Origin: Pelatocladus maniniholoensis HA4357-MV3
Lineage (GTDB): Bacteria; Cyanobacteriota; Cyanobacteriia; Cyanobacteriales; Nostocaceae
NCBI GenBank assembly: GCA_019359115.1
Contig: JAHHHW010000080.1
Span: 1-64,000, forward strand
Direction: 5' to 3'
Length of the DNA stretch: 64,000 nt
Below the pieces are notes generated by a model that ran no database searches, was not told where the DNA came from, and saw only the letters and a list, made by a program, of their open reading frames with translations. The position numbers were made by a program, and so were the translations under genes. Shown here one piece after another: positions 27,360 to 37,366 of the stretch (positions within the stretch are counted from its first letter, which is position 1; each line of letters opens with the position of its first letter).

Positions 27360-29142
27360 AACACTTTTTAGCCTCACTAGGATTTACAAAATCATGTAAA
27401 TCGCCATCCCATATACTGATATAAATCAGACCACAATTTTGACGTACAATCTGACCTTTGAGGAAACCTACGCTAAAACGGAAATGATCCAAACGTCGCT
27501 GTAAAACTTGCAGTAGTCCCTGCTTAATTTCTTCAGTTAGCTTACCGCCTAACATTTCTTCAAAAGTTGTTTGTATTAGCTGAATATCTACAGATTGGGC
27601 AAAAGCGATCTCAGTTTGTCGAATTCTTCCAGAATTGCGGTCAAATAAGTAGCCAAGCTGAATTTGATTTGGCACTAAGATGTAACTGGCAGCACGAGTA
27701 TTACCCCAAACACCCCTTGAATCTTGATCTGGCTTACCAAGAACTGCTCTTACATTACTTCTTGGTGTACCTGTGGGGAATCCCGGAACTTTGCGTTTGT
27801 TGGTTGTTTTAGATGATTGATTACGAGGCGTGTTGTTTTCTGGTTTAGAAACCACAGGGGTATTAAGAGCATCTTCAGGTTCTGGTGGCGTAGGTGCAAC
27901 TGAGAAGGGAGAAGGTGAAGAAACAGGCTGCTTCGGCGATGATTGCGAAGCTACAGGTGTATTACTTTGTTTAACAGTAGAACCTGTGGGTTTTGGCGAA
28001 TCTGTAGGATTTGTGGTTTCAGATTTTGAAATGGGTGTAGGTCTTGATGTGGCTGAGTCTAAAGACTCTGGCTTGTGAGTAATACCAATAATCGCTACTG
28101 TACCAATTAAGCCTGCCACAACCAAGCTACCAATAATCCAAGTCGGCTTTTGCCAGTTTCTAGGAATTGAATAGGTAAGGGTAGCTAGAGCGCTGGAATC
28201 AGAAGACAATGACTGAGTTTGTACAGATGTAGATGTAATAGTAGTGATATCTGGGGAAAGCGTGGGTTGAGTGGTAGTCGTTGGGATAAAAGAGTTAGTA
28301 AGTAATTGCTGTGAATGAACAGCAGATTGCAAAGTATGTAGCATTTGGCTTGCAGTAGTATAGCGATCGCCTGCTTGAGGCTTAATAGCACGACTAATGA
28401 TCATTGCCAATTCGGGTGATATCCCAGCAGCATAATACTGCCAAAGTATTTCTCCTGTTCGTGGTTCAGTTTGTAACTGTCGGGGGTGTTTACCACTCAG
28501 TAGATAAATTGCTGTTAATCCTAAGCTATAAATGTCAGTGGCATAAACTGCGCGTCCTATGAATTGCTCACTAGGCATATATCCAGGCGTACCCATCACC
28601 AGCGATTGAGTTGTGTATCCCGGAGAATTCACCACTGTTCTTATTGTTTCCTTGACTGCACCAAAATCAATCAATACAGGCTTGTGATTAGATGAGTCGA
28701 GAATAATGTTATCTGGCTTGATATCACGATGGATAATGCCTTTGCTGTGAACATAGTCCAAAACTGACAGCAGACTCAACAAAATTTCTCTGACTGCTGT
28801 TTCACTAAGTGAACCTTGAGTTTTAATTATATTTGACAGGGTTTGACCTTGAATCCATTCTTGAACTAAGTAAAACTGCCCGTTCTCGTAAAAGTAAGCG
28901 TAGAGTTTAGGGATTTGGTCACTACCTTCCCCCAAAAACTCTAAGGTAGTCGCCTCCCGTTCAAAGCGTCGTTGAATTTTCTGATAAATATTTGGGTCAT
29001 TTGTGATCGGTTTTAGTTGCTTAATCACGCAACGACGACGAGAAGGCAGATAGGTATCTTCTGCCAAAAAGGTTTCGCTAAACCCACCAACAGCCAGCAC
29101 CTGGATCACTTGATAGCGATTGTTCAACAGCGTCGTTGTCAT
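27358..29142 (-). CDS. Membrane-anchored Ser/Thr protein kinase (Pkn type)
   Basis: The 594-residue protein begins with a kinase domain (about 9-270): glycine loop VLAVGGFSETF, Lys in CVIKQL, HRDIKPDNIIL catalytic loop, LIDFGAVKE metal site and GTPGYMPSEQ activation segment. One transmembrane helix (about 332-352, IIGSLVVAGLIGTVAIIGIT) follows, then a Ser/Thr/Pro-rich linker and a conserved C-terminal domain (about 455-590, starting FPTGTPRSNVRAVLGKP) also present in the neighbouring paralogue. The second Gly of the canonical GxGxxG is shifted or replaced by Ser (GGFSETF, versus GGFGETF in the paralogue). Targets are unknown. The C-terminal domain probably senses periplasmic or lumenal conditions. 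Confidence 0.93.
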   Translation of the reverse strand: MTTTLLNNRYQVIQVLAVGGFSETFLAEDTYLPSRRRCVIKQLKPITNDPNIYQKIQRRFEREATTLEFLGEGSDQIPKLYAYFYENGQFYLVQEWIQGQTLSNIIKTQGSLSETAVREILLSLLSVLDYVHSKGIIHRDIKPDNIILDSSNHKPVLIDFGAVKETIRTVVNSPGYTTQSLVMGTPGYMPSEQFIGRAVYATDIYSLGLTAIYLLSGKHPRQLQTEPRTGEILWQYYAAGISPELAMIISRAIKPQAGDRYTTASQMLHTLQSAVHSQQLLTNSFIPTTTTQPTLSPDITTITSTSVQTQSLSSDSSALATLTYSIPRNWQKPTWIIGSLVVAGLIGTVAIIGITHKPESLDSATSRPTPISKSETTNPTDSPKPTGSTVKQSNTPVASQSSPKQPVSSPSPFSVAPTPPEPEDALNTPVVSKPENNTPRNQSSKTTNKRKVPGFPTGTPRSNVRAVLGKPDQDSRGVWGNTRAASYILVPNQIQLGYLFDRNSGRIRQTEIAFAQSVDIQLIQTTFEEMLGGKLTEEIKQGLLQVLQRRLDHFRFSVGFLKGQIVRQNCGLIYISIWDGDLHDFVNPSEAKKC

Positions 29143-29387
29143 GCTCCTTTAAAAGCTTTTATTACTCCTCCGGCTCGCCCTCTTCAACTGTAGACTAAAT
29201 ACCTGGAGGTAAAGCTTCCTGACAAGGAAATAAAAAGTATAGAGAAGAAAATATATATTTATGTATTCTGTAAATTCTATAATTAGCTAGATTTATGGAT
29301 ATAAATTTTATGTAGTGATAATATCAATTCGATATTAATTAAATAAATTCAAGCAAATTAATTATTACAATCAAATTCTTGACTTTT

Positions 29388-29413
29388 AAAGCCCGCACAA
29401 GCGGGCTTTTTTT
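29388..29413 (+). terminator. Bidirectional hairpin between the two kinase genes
   Basis: A 9-bp stem, AAAGCCCGC with GCGGGCTTT, with a short loop. On the plus strand it is followed by seven T running to the kinase stop codon. The minus-strand side, where it would end the 29412-31244 gene, has only TTTAAAAG. The better T-run therefore faces antisense transcription, although it can serve both directions. Confidence 0.75.
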
Positions 29414-31244
29414 AATGCAAATCTGCATCCCAGACACCAATATAAATTTGACCTTCTGAATTGCGTTGAATCACACCTTCTACTCCCCCAGCACTAAAAG
29501 AGTATTGGTTAATTTGACGCTGATAGACTCTTTGCAGTGCTTGATTAATTTCACCAGAAGCACTTCCTCCCAGCATTCCTTGCAAAGTTGATTGCATCAC
29601 CTGGGGTGAAACAGATTGAGCAAAGGATACTTCTGTTTGCCGTAACGCTCCTGATTTTCGGTCAAATAAATAACCAAGATCGACCTGATTTGGATGTAAG
29701 CGATAAAGATAAGCGCGGGTATTCCATAAACCTCTAGAAACTTTCGCGGGTTTTCCTAGTGAGGATTTCACAGTCTTTTCCGAAGTCCCTGTGGGATAAG
29801 CAGGAACACTTAGACTATTAGTATTTGCAGTAGCAACTTTTGGTTCTTTTTCCTGCGCTGGGGGTGGTGTCGGTGTCTCAGGAGTAGGATTTTCAGCAGG
29901 TTGTTGCTGTTCTGGTGTCGGGACTGCTGCGGTTTGAGAATCTTCTGGGGGTGGTGCTGGTGTAACTGTGGATGGTTGTTGCTGCGGTGCAGATACAACT
30001 GGAGGTGTATTAGAAGTAGAAGCTTCTGGTTGCTGTGGAGAAGTGGGTATTAAAGGCGACTGGGAGGCAGTAGGTGTATCGGTGGGTTCAGTAGTGGGAA
30101 CTACGGAGGATGGTGTAGAAGTTGGATTTGTGGTATTGGGTGCTTGTGTAGTTTCTGGTAATGGAGTTGTATCAACAGTTGCTTCTAATTGTGGTTGGCG
30201 AGTCATATTCGCGATCGCAATCCCAGCAATCAAACCACCGAAAACCAAACTACCAAAAATCACCGCAGGTTTTTGCCAATTATTAGAACTGGAAGACGCC
30301 GGGATAAAAGCAGATTTTTGTGCAGAAGCGAAAGGCTGAGTTACTTGCGTATGTGCAACCGCAGGGGACAGGGCAACTGTGGATTGAGTTGTTGAATATG
30401 ATGGTTGTGGAGGAATTGTGTTTGCAGATTCCAAAGCATATAGCATTTTGCTAGCAGTCGAGTAGCGATCGCTTGCTTGGGGTTGAGTTGCTTGTTTGAG
30501 AATCATTGCTAATTCTGGCGATACCCCAGGGACAAAATCCTGCCAAATTACCTCCCCTGTTTGTTGGTTAGTCGGTAACTCGTGTGGCGGCTTACCTGTC
30601 AACAGATAAATTGCTGTTAAACCCAAGCTATAGATATCAGTACTATAGACTGGACGTCCTACGGCTTGTTCGCTAGGCATATAACCTGGTGTGCCAATCA
30701 CCAGAGATTGAGTAAGATAACCTGGTGTAGCGACAATGGAACGTATGGTTTCTTTGACTGCACCAAAATCGATCAATACAGGCTTATTATTGGTAATGCG
30801 AAGAATAATATTATCAGGCTTGATATCCCGATGAATTATGCCTTTACTATGGACATAATTTAAGACTGATAAAAGATTTAATAATATTTCTCTGACTGTA
30901 TTTTCACTGATTTGCCCTTGGGCTTCGACAAGGTTTGTCAGGGTTTGACCTTGAATCCATTCTTGGACAAGATAAAATTGTCCATGTTCAGAAAAGTAAG
31001 CGTAGAGTTGAGGTATTTGGTCACTGCTTTCACCCAACAACTCTAAGGTAGCTGCTTCCCGTTCAAATCGTTGTTGGATCATTTTGTAGGTTTGCGGGTC
31101 GTTTGTCACTGGTTTGAGTTGCTTAATCACGCAGCGACGTCGAGAAGGCATGTGGGTATCTTCTGCTAAAAATGTTTCGCCAAACCCACCAGCAGCAAGT
31201 ACTTGAATAACTTTATAGCGGTTATTTAACTGTGTTATAGTCAT
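29412..31244 (-). CDS. Membrane-anchored Ser/Thr protein kinase (Pkn type), paralogue
   Basis: The roughly 610-residue protein has the same architecture as the neighbour. The kinase domain (about 5-265) has VLAAGGFGETF, CVIKQL, HRDIKPDNIIL, LIDFGAVKE and GTPGYMPSEQ. A transmembrane helix (about 325-347), a longer Pro/Thr/Gln-rich linker (about 350-475) and the shared C-terminal domain (YPTGTSEKTVKSSLGKPAK onward) follow. The ATG at 31244 (MTITQLNNRYKV) matches the neighbour's start; the longer frame starts at TTG 31256. Tandem duplication is evident from co-linear domains. The 270-bp spacer contains a terminator, so each gene probably has its own promoter. Confidence 0.93.
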   Translation of the reverse strand: MTITQLNNRYKVIQVLAAGGFGETFLAEDTHMPSRRRCVIKQLKPVTNDPQTYKMIQQRFEREAATLELLGESSDQIPQLYAYFSEHGQFYLVQEWIQGQTLTNLVEAQGQISENTVREILLNLLSVLNYVHSKGIIHRDIKPDNIILRITNNKPVLIDFGAVKETIRSIVATPGYLTQSLVIGTPGYMPSEQAVGRPVYSTDIYSLGLTAIYLLTGKPPHELPTNQQTGEVIWQDFVPGVSPELAMILKQATQPQASDRYSTASKMLYALESANTIPPQPSYSTTQSTVALSPAVAHTQVTQPFASAQKSAFIPASSSSNNWQKPAVIFGSLVFGGLIAGIAIANMTRQPQLEATVDTTPLPETTQAPNTTNPTSTPSSVVPTTEPTDTPTASQSPLIPTSPQQPEASTSNTPPVVSAPQQQPSTVTPAPPPEDSQTAAVPTPEQQQPAENPTPETPTPPPAQEKEPKVATANTNSLSVPAYPTGTSEKTVKSSLGKPAKVSRGLWNTRAYLYRLHPNQVDLGYLFDRKSGALRQTEVSFAQSVSPQVMQSTLQGMLGGSASGEINQALQRVYQRQINQYSFSAGGVEGVIQRNSEGQIYIGVWDADLH

Positions 31245-31459
31245 GCTCCATTGCAAGTGAGCGTCTTTACAAATTTATCTTAGATGTAATAGACGTATCA
31301 CAGGCGGGGTATTATGCCAACAAAAATTTTGGCGTTGACTAAATTGCTGTTTTTATGGCGAATATTGATGTAGATTGATGAATGCTTATGGTTTTTGCGT
31401 AGACATTGATGGTGTTGTGATCAAAGAGAATTCCTTCGCAAATCAAGGAGATGAGTCGA

Positions 31460-31915
31460 GTGCAAATTCGCGAAGATGACCTAACAGGTAAAAAGATTGC
31501 TGACCTTCTGCGCGAACATCTCGAAAATATGCATGAGATTACCCCGCCCCAAAGTGTTCATGCTCTTGATTTAGAGGCACTGCGATCGCCTGATATTACT
31601 TTTTGGTCGGCTTGGGAGGGTTCGGAATTACTCGGATGCGGCGCCCTTAAAGAACTAGATTCAAGAAGTGGCGAAATCAAATCAATGCGTACCGCCAAGG
31701 CTCACCACCGTAAGGGTGTCGCCTCTAAAATTCTTGAACACATCATCAAAGAAGCCGAGCGGCGTGGTTACGATTGCTTGAATTTGGAAACAGGGTCTTT
31801 TGCTGAGTTCGCACCCGCACGAGCCTTATACACACGTTATGGATTCGAGTACCGAGGCCCCTTTGCTGACTACATTGATGACCCAAATAGCGTATTTATG
31901 ACGAAAAAGCTCTAG
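31460..31915 (+). CDS. GNAT family N-acetyltransferase
   Basis: The roughly 151-residue single GNAT domain has acetyl-CoA-binding segment AKAHHRKGVASKILEHII (RxxGxA-type loop, about 80-97), a preceding SMRT strand and the C-terminal ETGSFAEFAPARALYTRYGF typical of small-molecule or peptide acetyltransferases. An in-frame ATG at 31451 abuts the SD sequence AAGGAG, so translation more likely begins at the GTG at 31460 (MQIREDDLTG), which has normal spacing. It ends 8 bp before mntA, so the three genes GNAT-mntA-hepT look like one operon. Substrate unknown. Confidence 0.88.
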   Translation: MQIREDDLTGKKIADLLREHLENMHEITPPQSVHALDLEALRSPDITFWSAWEGSELLGCGALKELDSRSGEIKSMRTAKAHHRKGVASKILEHIIKEAERRGYDCLNLETGSFAEFAPARALYTRYGFEYRGPFADYIDDPNSVFMTKKL

Positions 31916-31923
31916 AATCGGAT

Positions 31924-32223
31924 ATGAACATGGGTTTAAAACAATTACTGCAAGAAAAACGAGAAGAGATCCTGAGCATTGCTGCTAAACATGGAGCTTA
32001 TAACCTGAGAGTTTTTGGCAGTGTGGCTAGAGGTGAGGAAACAGAAGCAAGTGATATTGATTTTTTAATTGATTACGATTTAGAGAAAATTTCGGCTTGG
32101 TTTCCTGGTGGGTTAATTTTAGATTTAGAAACTTTGTTAAATCGAAAAGTTGATGTAGTAACAACTCAATCTTTACATGATTTAATTCGGGATAAAGTTT
32201 TTCATGACGCTGTCCCTTTATGA
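31924..32223 (+). CDS. mntA: MNT-type nucleotidyltransferase antitoxin (MntA-like)
   Basis: The 99-residue minimal nucleotidyltransferase has an exact GSX10DXD motif: Gly32-Ser33, then Asp44 and Asp46 (FGSVARGEETEASDIDFLID), with a third acidic strand near RKVDVV. Family members neutralise the partner HEPN RNase by AMPylating its conserved Tyr. Its stop overlaps the hepT start by 4 bp (ATGA). A second ATG two codons in (MGLKQLL) is an alternative start. Confidence 0.9.
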   Translation: MNMGLKQLLQEKREEILSIAAKHGAYNLRVFGSVARGEETEASDIDFLIDYDLEKISAWFPGGLILDLETLLNRKVDVVTTQSLHDLIRDKVFHDAVPL

Positions 32224-32561
32224 AAGATAGTCGGATTTATTTGATTCACATTCGAGATTGTATCAGCAGAATTAAGCAATATACAGCCGATGGGAAAGAA
32301 GTATTTTTTCAGGATATTAAAACCCAAGATGCGGTTTTAAGGAATCTTCAGGTAATGTGTGAATCAGTACAAAAGTTACCTAGTGATTGGAAAAATGCAT
32401 ACTCTGAGATTGAATGGAGTAATATTGCTGGGTTTCGCAATAGATTAACTCATGAATATTTGAATGTAGACCTTGATATTGTTTGGAGTGTGATTGAAAA
32501 GTATTTAGCAGAGTTAGAAAGAACAATTGATGCAATGGCTCAGGAGTTTTGGAATGTTTAG
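32220..32561 (+). CDS. hepT: HEPN-domain RNase toxin (HepT-like)
   Basis: The 113-residue HEPN protein has an intact RX4HXY active-site motif (Arg73, His78, Tyr80 in RNRLTHEY) and a helical N-terminal dimer region (MKDSRIYLIHIRDCISRIKQ). HepT cleaves RNA, often tRNA, and Tyr80 is the expected AMPylation site for MntA. Translationally coupled to mntA by a 4-bp overlap. All key residues are intact, so the toxin-antitoxin pair appears functional. Confidence 0.9.
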   Translation: MKDSRIYLIHIRDCISRIKQYTADGKEVFFQDIKTQDAVLRNLQVMCESVQKLPSDWKNAYSEIEWSNIAGFRNRLTHEYLNVDLDIVWSVIEKYLAELERTIDAMAQEFWNV

Positions 32562-32965
32562 GCAACATTGAAAAAGTTGCCATACTACTATAGGAATCCT
32601 ATTTGATTTTTGAAAAAATTCCGTACATTTTGACCTGAAGTATGACCGCCTGCTTTCCCTATTGCCTATTGCCTATTGCCTACCTCTACGAGTAATTCAT
32701 AAATCAAATCGGGTTGCTATATATGACGACTTTTTGGGGTTCTTTTCTTGTTTGTTGTACCCAAGTGGTATAAACGAGCGTACATACAAAAAACCTTAAA
32801 TAAATTGCTGTTGGGTTAGTATCTCATCCAATTCTACCAACTCACGTCAGAGGGCTGGATAAAGGAGCGATCGCCTGCATCTAAATTTTATTAGCAAGAC
32901 ATATGAGCTGGCGATCGCTTTTAGTTCACCTTGTCCCTTGCAATTGGATTTTATTTTAGAAGTCC
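32562..32965. other. Intergenic region with GCCTATT repeats
   Basis: 400 bp between convergent hepT and mtnA. It holds a short array of GCCTATT units (about 32660-32685) and two GCGATCGC-like sites (about 32867 and 32913). No terminator with a clear T-run and no gene are visible. Confidence 0.6.
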
Positions 32966-34027
32966 CTAAGCTACTTTTCTGGCTTCTAGGTGTTTTAATT
33001 CACTGGGAGCAAACACACCATTCTCGGTAATGATGGCTGTAATTAATTCTGCTGGGGTGACATCAAAAGCGGGATTGTAGAATTCCACACCATCGGGTGT
33101 CAAAATAGTATCACCGATTTGATATATTTCCCCTGGGTCGCGTTCTTCAATCGGGATTTGACTACCATCAGTTAAGTCAAAATCAATTGTAGATAGGGGT
33201 GCGGCAACAAAGAAGGGAATATTATGCGCCTTGGATACTAGTGCTAAACTATACGTCCCGATTTTGTTGGCTGTATCTCCATTGGCAGCAATTCTGTCAG
33301 CACCCACAACTACAGCATGAATCAAGCCTTGTTTCATGCAGTGGGCAGCCATGCTATCAGTAATTACCGTAACTGGAATGCCTTCTTGTACACATTCCCA
33401 AGCCGTCAATTTTGCACCTTGCAATCTTGGTCTGGTTTCATCGGCAAATACTCGTGCCAAACGTCCTTCTCGCCAAGCAGAACGCACTACACCCAAGGCA
33501 GTACCGTAACCTGCGGTTGCTAATGCTCCAGCGTTACAGTGAGTGAGTAAGGTCAGTTGTCCTGGTTGAGTAGGTAAAGCTTTTAAGCCGTTGTCACCTA
33601 TGTCTTGGCAGGTTTGTAAATCTTCAGCATTGATATTTTGGGCTGTTTGGAAGAGAGTTTTTCTAATCTCATTCACTGTGCCAATAGTTTCATAGGCTAC
33701 TTTCATCATCCGGGAAATTGCCCAGAATAAATTTACTGCTGTGGGACGGGTAGAACGTAGCATTTGGGCAACATTTTCCAGGTGATTTAAAAACTCATCC
33801 CGATTGTCTGTGTGAATTTCTCTAGCACCAAGATAGATTCCATAAGCAGCAGCAACACCGATCGCAGGCGCACCCCGGACAATCATGGTTTTGATGGCAA
33901 CTGCCATATCTTCACTGCGACTAATTTCTACAAATGCATACTCATTTGGCAGACGAGTTTGATCAATCAGCGAAACCAAGTCGTTGTGCCAGATCACGGG
34001 ATACACTTGGTTAGTTTGAAACATCAT
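32966..34027 (-). CDS. mtnA: S-methyl-5-thioribose-1-phosphate isomerase
   Basis: Isomerises 5-methylthioribose-1-phosphate to the ribulose form in the methionine salvage pathway. The 353-residue product has [18 protein letters not shown] (phosphate binding), the catalytic Cys in [18 protein letters not shown], and the catalytic Asp in [20 protein letters not shown], features separating it from eIF2B relatives. It lies 118 bp downstream of dxs on the same strand, with a possible hairpin in the gap (AAGGGAAAAG / CTTTTCCCTT, about 34084-34118). Confidence 0.96.
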   Translation of the reverse strand: MMFQTNQVYPVIWHNDLVSLIDQTRLPNEYAFVEISRSEDMAVAIKTMIVRGAPAIGVAAAYGIYLGAREIHTDNRDEFLNHLENVAQMLRSTRPTAVNLFWAISRMMKVAYETIGTVNEIRKTLFQTAQNINAEDLQTCQDIGDNGLKALPTQPGQLTLLTHCNAGALATAGYGTALGVVRSAWREGRLARVFADETRPRLQGAKLTAWECVQEGIPVTVITDSMAAHCMKQGLIHAVVVGADRIAANGDTANKIGTYSLALVSKAHNIPFFVAAPLSTIDFDLTDGSQIPIEERDPGEIYQIGDTILTPDGVEFYNPAFDVTPAELITAIITENGVFAPSELKHLEARKVA

Positions 34028-34145
34028 ATTCCTTGAAAATTAGTTGGGAACCACAAAAACAATAATATCGAGCCAAGAGAAAAGGGAAAAGAATTTAAAC
34101 CGTTTCCTTTTCCCTTACTTACTTGTGTATTTGTGGTTAATTCTA

Positions 34146-36053
34146 TTACACTACTGCGGATTTTGGTTGAGTAAAGTAAGCTTGTAAAACCTTTTCAGCA
34201 ATTTGTGGACTTGTTAAACCTAATTCTGCCTTTGATTGATTTGGTTCTGCATGATCTACTAATATATCTGGTACACCAATTCGCTTGATCGGCACAACAA
34301 TATCAGCATCTAACAGTGCTTCGGCGACTGCGGAACCAAAGCCACCCATTACACAACCCTCTTCCAAGGTGACAACACGTCCAATTGTTTGGGCGAGAGG
34401 GAAAATTAATTCTGTATCAAGAGGCTTGACAAAGCGGGCATTTACTACAGTTGCTTCTATGCCATGTTCGCTGAGAATTTCAGCTACTTGCATGGCTGGA
34501 TTTACCATTGTGCCATAGCCCAAGATGAGTAAATCATCTCCTTGACGGAGAATTTCGGCTTTACCGATTTCCAAAGCTTCCCAACCTTCTTCCATTAACG
34601 GCACACCATAGCCATTACCACGAGGAAAACGCATGGCGATCGGTCCAGTAGTATGATTAACGCCTGTAACGATCATGCGCTGAAGTTCGGCTTCATCTTT
34701 GGGTGCCATTAGTACCATGTTGGGAATGCAGCGTAGATAGGCAATATCGTACATCCCTTGGTGAGTAGGGCCATCAGCACCAACAATTCCTGCACGATCC
34801 AAACAGAAGAATACGGGTAAGTTTTGGATACAAACATCGTGGATGATTTGATCGAAGGCACGTTGCAAGAAGGTGGAATAAATAGCAGCAACAGGACGCA
34901 TACCTTCAGCAGCTAGCCCAGCAGCCAAGGTGACGGCATGTTGTTCAGCAATACCTACATCTATATATTGATTAGGTAGCTTGGCTTGTAATTTATCTAA
35001 GCCTGTTCCCGTGGCCATTGCAGCCGTAATCCCGATGATTTTTGGGTTTTGTTCGGCGAGTTTGACTAAAGTGTGGGCAAATACTTTTGAGTAAGCAGGG
35101 GGTTTAGGTTTACTAGAGGGGACAGCTTTACCAGTAGACAAGTTGAAGGGGTTTTGAGCATGATAACCAACTTGGTCTTTTTCGGCAATTTCATAACCTT
35201 TGCCCTTCGTTGTTGATACATGCACTAACACAGGCCCGACAATTTGATGCGCTTGTTGGAAAGTAGCAATCAATTCTTGTAAATTATGCCCATCTACTGG
35301 CCCCATATAGGTAAAGCCAAGTTCTTCAAAAACTGCACCCACCTTTGGTACCGCTAGGCGTTTCATCCCTTCTTTGATGCGTTCTAGTTCTGGGGACAGA
35401 GATTCACCGACAAAAGGAATTTGCTTAAATTGTTCCTCAAAACTATCTTTGAAAAATTGCACCGGGCCGCTAAGACGCATTTTGTTAAGGTAGCGGGGAA
35501 TTGCACCAACGTTGGGAGATATGGACATTTCGTTGTCATTGAGGACAACTAATAAATTAGTTTTAGGTAGGTGTCCAGCATGGTTGATGGCTTCCAATGC
35601 CATACCGCCAGTCAACGCCCCATCACCGATAATAGCAACAACTTTAAATTTTTCTCCTTTGGTATCTCGTGCTAAAGCCATACCCAAAGCTGCGGAAATA
35701 CTGGTAGAAGCGTGTCCAGCACCAAAATGATCGAACTTACTTTCACAGCGCTTGAGATAACCAGCAACTCCATCTTTTTGCCGTAGACTGTCGAAACGAC
35801 TGTAGCGTCCTGTAATCAGTTTGTGGGGATATGCTTGATGTCCGACATCCCAAATGACTTTATCGCAATCTAAGTCTAGTGTTTGATATAGACCCAAGGT
35901 TAACTCTACAACACCCAACCCTGGCCCTAGATGTCCTCCAGTTGCTGCTACGGTTTGCAGATGCTTATCCCGAATTTGACGGGCAATTTGTTGCAACTGG
36001 CGAATCGATAAACCGTGCAACTGATTGGGATGGGTAATTTCACTCAAATGCAT
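34146..36053 (-). CDS. dxs: 1-deoxy-D-xylulose-5-phosphate synthase
   Basis: A thiamine-diphosphate enzyme condensing pyruvate and glyceraldehyde-3-phosphate, the first step of the MEP isoprenoid pathway that feeds carotenoids, chlorophyll phytol and quinones. The 635-residue product has [14 protein letters not shown], the TPP motif [18 protein letters not shown]...LNDNEMSIS (about 150-182), the transketolase pyrimidine domain ([14 protein letters not shown]) and a C-terminal domain. Length is typical. Confidence 0.98.
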   Translation of the reverse strand: MHLSEITHPNQLHGLSIRQLQQIARQIRDKHLQTVAATGGHLGPGLGVVELTLGLYQTLDLDCDKVIWDVGHQAYPHKLITGRYSRFDSLRQKDGVAGYLKRCESKFDHFGAGHASTSISAALGMALARDTKGEKFKVVAIIGDGALTGGMALEAINHAGHLPKTNLLVVLNDNEMSISPNVGAIPRYLNKMRLSGPVQFFKDSFEEQFKQIPFVGESLSPELERIKEGMKRLAVPKVGAVFEELGFTYMGPVDGHNLQELIATFQQAHQIVGPVLVHVSTTKGKGYEIAEKDQVGYHAQNPFNLSTGKAVPSSKPKPPAYSKVFAHTLVKLAEQNPKIIGITAAMATGTGLDKLQAKLPNQYIDVGIAEQHAVTLAAGLAAEGMRPVAAIYSTFLQRAFDQIIHDVCIQNLPVFFCLDRAGIVGADGPTHQGMYDIAYLRCIPNMVLMAPKDEAELQRMIVTGVNHTTGPIAMRFPRGNGYGVPLMEEGWEALEIGKAEILRQGDDLLILGYGTMVNPAMQVAEILSEHGIEATVVNARFVKPLDTELIFPLAQTIGRVVTLEEGCVMGGFGSAVAEALLDADIVVPIKRIGVPDILVDHAEPNQSKAELGLTSPQIAEKVLQAYFTQPKSAVV

Positions 36054-36263
36054 ACTTATAGCGGTTTCCTCTCTAGATCTTATATACTGATTTTCTCACG
36101 CTAGGGTGATGAGCAACTTTCAGCAAATTTTCTTAAAAATCTAATATTTTCAACATATTTCGTCATCGATGGGATTATAGCTTTGTTTTTGGCAAACAAA
36201 ATACCAATTATCCATGTTTATCCGTGTTTGATTTCTCAAACATAAAATATAATTTGCCAAAGC

Positions 36264-37220
36264 TTACCGAGAACCTTGCACACCACTAATTCGTAAAACA
36301 TCGCTAACAGTGGCACAGTAATTTGGTAAGCCAAAACTATCAGGATTCACGAACTTATAATAAGTAAAATGCCGATAGTTCATACAAAATCTATCCCAAG
36401 CAGCCATCCTAATGCGAAACAAGACTATTAATAGGTTAGCTAATGAGAAAGACAGGGGGATACGAAAGCGAATTTTTTTACCAAGATAAGCACACAGTTC
36501 TTCGATCGCTTGGTTTGCTGTTAATGGTGCTTGACCTAAAACTAATTGCCTACTTTCGTTTTCTTGAGGTGGATTGTCGATTAAATATCGTACGACTGTA
36601 GCAATGTCTCGTGCATGAATAAAGTGAAAGCTACCGTCTGCTTGCAAAAAACGAATGTAATCTATATATTTTGTAATTTCAGGAATACCGGGTGTTATAT
36701 GTGAATAGGGTTTATGATCGTCGCCGCCCAAAACTAATGTCGGGAAAACTTCAGTAATTTTAGGTGCGATCGCTAATTTGCTGATTTTCTGCAAGCAATC
36801 ATATTTAGAGCGGATATAATCTGTACCTAGTTCTCCTGCTTCCTTGAGTGGTTTGTTTTTGCTGTCTAAAACACTAGCTGTTGAAAAATAAATTACCTGT
36901 TCGCAGATCGCTGGATCTAAATAATTCAGTAATTCTAGAGTTTTGACGACATTAATATCAAAAGTCCCCGCCCCACCCCACGCTGTAGCGGTTAATACTG
37001 CGACATCTATTGTTTTCAACAACTCCGCAAAATGGCGAATGTCTTGCATATCACCTTGCAAAACATTGACATCAGGACGAACTTGTGTATCTACTTTTAA
37101 TTTCTCTGGGTTCCTCACCAGCAGAAATAGCTCGTGGTCTGTTTGTTGAATTAATGCTTCACTAAGATAGTGACCAATACAGCCACTTGCGCCGGTGACA
37201 AAAATTCGCTTTTTGGTCAT
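36264..37220 (-). CDS. NAD-dependent epimerase/dehydratase family protein (extended SDR)
   Basis: The 318-residue protein has the Rossmann nucleotide motif FVTGASGCIGHYL (about 6-18), a downstream acidic DMQD, and an SDR YxxxK active site in YIRSKYDCL (about 135-143) with an upstream STAS. The C-terminal part is basic with a hydrophobic stretch (FSLANLLIVLF). Extended SDRs act on nucleotide sugars or isoprenoid/sterol-type substrates; the specific one is not determinable. It is separated from dxs by 210 bp. Confidence 0.85.
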   Translation of the reverse strand: MTKKRIFVTGASGCIGHYLSEALIQQTDHELFLLVRNPEKLKVDTQVRPDVNVLQGDMQDIRHFAELLKTIDVAVLTATAWGGAGTFDINVVKTLELLNYLDPAICEQVIYFSTASVLDSKNKPLKEAGELGTDYIRSKYDCLQKISKLAIAPKITEVFPTLVLGGDDHKPYSHITPGIPEITKYIDYIRFLQADGSFHFIHARDIATVVRYLIDNPPQENESRQLVLGQAPLTANQAIEELCAYLGKKIRFRIPLSFSLANLLIVLFRIRMAAWDRFCMNYRHFTYYKFVNPDSFGLPNYCATVSDVLRISGVQGSR

Positions 37221-37302
37221 AAAAATTTGTTGTTTGTTGCTGGTTGTCTGTTGTTTGGATTTTACTGGAATAGTTGTTTATTAACGGAGATTTGTTTCCG
37301 AA

Positions 37303-37366
37303 TAACCAACACCTAACACCTAACACCTAACAACCAACAACCAACAACCAATACCTAACAACTAAC
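37303..37366. repeat. STRR (CAACACCTAACACC / CAACCAACAA units) overlapping the end of hemE
   Basis: Tandem AACACCTAACACCTAACA then CAACCAACAACCAACAACC units. The array runs into the hemE stop codon (37355-37357), so the last codons of hemE are at the repeat boundary. Confidence 0.75.

Noticed and set aside
32660-32685. CRISPR-like or telomere-like repeat
   Set aside because: Only three to four GCCTATT units without spacers, a typical STRR.
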